The translations under genes were made by a program, and so were the position numbers. DNA of 23,118 bases from a virus: the IMG/VR virus record IMGVR_UViG_3300040801_003220, positions 1 through 23,118 of that record; one strand, 5' to 3'. The notes under the pieces are model-generated. The model worked only from the letters and a program-made list of their open reading frames with translations. It searched no databases and was not told the DNA's origin. Of this stretch, positions 22,389 to 23,118 are shown one piece after another. Each line of letters starts with the position of its first letter. Within the stretch, counting starts at the first letter, position 1.

Positions 22389-22590
22389 CCACGATGAACA
22401 ATGCGAATTGCGCCGCGCAATTGACGCGATCCCGGTGGACTGTCGGTGTGAAGTTCGTAGGCTTAATGCCCGTCTGGCGGCGGGTATAGCCGCTACTAAT
22501 GATAAGTCTGAAGCGTATGGGCTTTACGCTATCGGTTGGAACGCTGCATTAAAACACGTTCGTGATGTTTTGGAGAACAACGATGCGTGA
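22381..22590 (+). CDS. Small unknown protein, 69 aa
   Basis: It starts at the ATGAGTGA junction with GAGGTGAG upstream. Charged, with three Cys in the first 25 residues (ECEL-type and DCRC), a degenerate R-L-A unit near residue 31, and a helical end with YAIGWNAALKHV. It ends ENNDA. Higher GC than the left half of the window. Function unknown. Confidence 0.68.
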   Translation: MSDHDEQCELRRAIDAIPVDCRCEVRRLNARLAAGIAATNDKSEAYGLYAIGWNAALKHVRDVLENNDA

Positions 22591-22798
22591 CCAAGTTGAT
22601 TGGCTCTGCGAAATGCTTGGCCTTACAGGTGCGCTGTCTTTTGAAGAAGTGTGCAAAGCAGCGGTTGACCGTCTGACTGAATTGGAAGCTCAAGCAAGAA
22701 ACCATGACCGGCTTATTGCTGCTCTTATGGGTAACTTGCGGTCAGTCAAAACTAACATTGACTGGGCTGTTGAAACGCTGGAAAACAACGATGAGTGA
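22583..22798 (+). CDS. Small helical protein, 71 aa
   Basis: The ATG at 22583 lies in an ATGCGTGA junction with TGGAGAAC upstream; longer in-frame starts fall in the previous gene. All helical, with an R-L-T-E-L-E-A unit at about residues 30-36 and a coiled-coil look. It ends ENNDE. Function unknown. Confidence 0.68.
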   Translation: MRDQVDWLCEMLGLTGALSFEEVCKAAVDRLTELEAQARNHDRLIAALMGNLRSVKTNIDWAVETLENNDE

Positions 22799-23118
22799 CA
22801 TACGTGAACGCATCACCAGCTACCTTCTCACGCATGGGGATTACGACTTCGACAACCCTGAACGAAACCATTTGATTCAACTGTTAAGGGATTGCCGCCA
22901 CTGTTTGCTTGAGTTAGAAACCTTGCTCGACGAATACAAAGACGCTGAATGCAGAGCAGTGAAACGGCATGGAGAAGCATTGACCCGTGTGGCTGAGTTG
23001 AAGGCATTGCTCCGCGTTGCCGAGTGCCCGTGGTTTTGCGAGGGTGTGCTTGTGGTAAGTGCAGCCTACGAGCTTCCTGACGGGGAGATTGAGTACGAAC
23101 TATCAAGGTGCCAATTCT
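22791..23118 (+). CDS. Coiled coil and cysteine protein, cut by the window edge
   Basis: It starts at ATGAGTGA (22791-22798) with CTGGAAAAC upstream and stays open to the last base, so the C-terminus is missing. About 109 residues are visible: helical with a CRHC pair near residue 35, an R-V-A-E-L-K unit, then CPWFC followed by strands and another Cys, the start of a probable zinc ribbon. It matches the plan of the 116-residue gene at 22038. Confidence 0.7.
   Translation, partial: MSDIRERITSYLLTHGDYDFDNPERNHLIQLLRDCRHCLLELETLLDEYKDAECRAVKRHGEALTRVAELKALLRVAECPWFCEGVLVVSAAYELPDGEIEYELSRCQF

Larger units (their letters stand above)
21492..22801 (+). repeat. Repeated gene junction GGAGAACAACGATGAGTGA
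   Basis: Copies or variants are at 21492-21510, 21931-21954, 22025-22045, 22371-22390, 22570-22592 and 22778-22801. Each holds a ribosome site, the next start and the previous stop in one block, which is why four of the proteins end NNDE or NNDA. Confidence 0.85.
21577..23003 (+). repeat. Dispersed coding repeat CCCGTGTGGCTGAGTTGGAG
   Basis: Close copies begin at 21578, 21641, 21758, 22117, 22201 and 22984, and weaker ones at 22469 and 22669. All are in the same reading phase and encode R-V-A-E/Q-L-E/K. DNA identity is higher than the coiled-coil constraint needs, since the codons CGT, GTG and GCT are mostly kept. Confidence 0.8.

Noticed and set aside
21577-23003. A CRISPR array, from the regularly recurring 20-base motif
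   Set aside because: Spacing is irregular, copies are in phase within genes and encode a coiled-coil unit, and there are no cas genes.

Overview
The window is part of the genome of a tailed double-stranded DNA phage, probably infecting a Gram-negative, proteobacterium-like host. The reasons are dense packing (start-stop overlaps of the ATGA or ATGAGTGA type almost everywhere), strong Shine-Dalgarno sites, many proteins under 120 residues, a complete phage replication/recombination set, and a short tail-gene operon on the opposite strand. The host guess is an inference: it rests on the permuted tmRNA architecture and on a C-terminal repeat type that I associate with proteobacterial proteins. 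There is no integrase, terminase or capsid gene here, so lifestyle cannot be judged.

Bases 1-10303 (+ strand) hold the replication and recombination module: a Dda-like SF1 helicase, a family-A DNA polymerase with 3'-5' exonuclease, a PD-(D/E)XK (RecB/Cas4-like) nuclease, a P-loop ATPase fused to an archaeo-eukaryotic-type primase, a Sak4-like RecA-fold ATPase, an SSB-like protein with an acidic tail and a RuvC-like resolvase. Small unknown genes lie between them. Terminator-like hairpins lie inside the first codons of the polymerase gene and of the resolvase gene.

Bases 10296-14879 (+) carry small membrane and acidic proteins, a structured noncoding stretch (12231-12434), a MazG-like nucleotide pyrophosphohydrolase, a dATP/dGTP diphosphohydrolase-like protein (DUF5664 type) and a calcineurin-like phosphoesterase whose ribosome binding site can fold into a hairpin.

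Bases 15196-15545 contain the clearest discovery: a circularly permuted tmRNA (ssrA) gene. The T-arm/acceptor/CCA piece comes first, then an intervening segment closed by an 11-bp inverted repeat, then the 5' acceptor strand, pseudoknot 1, a tag frame reading ANDDYYESNVLPMAA-stop, and a rho-independent terminator. The reassembled acceptor stem has the G3-U70 pair of alanine identity.

Bases 16193-18050 (- strand) form a three-gene tail operon (fibre-like protein, unknown, fibre-tail adaptor-like). It converges with the + strand genes across a region rich in inverted repeats. Bases 18116-20619 (+) hold small genes and a 525-residue metzincin-type metalloprotease with two C-terminal aromatic repeats. 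Bases 20788-23118 (+) hold a zinc-finger protein, a HAD/PNKP-like phosphatase, and a train of six short genes that share the same start-stop junction and a recurring DNA motif encoding R-V-A-E/Q-L-E/K. The last gene runs off the end.
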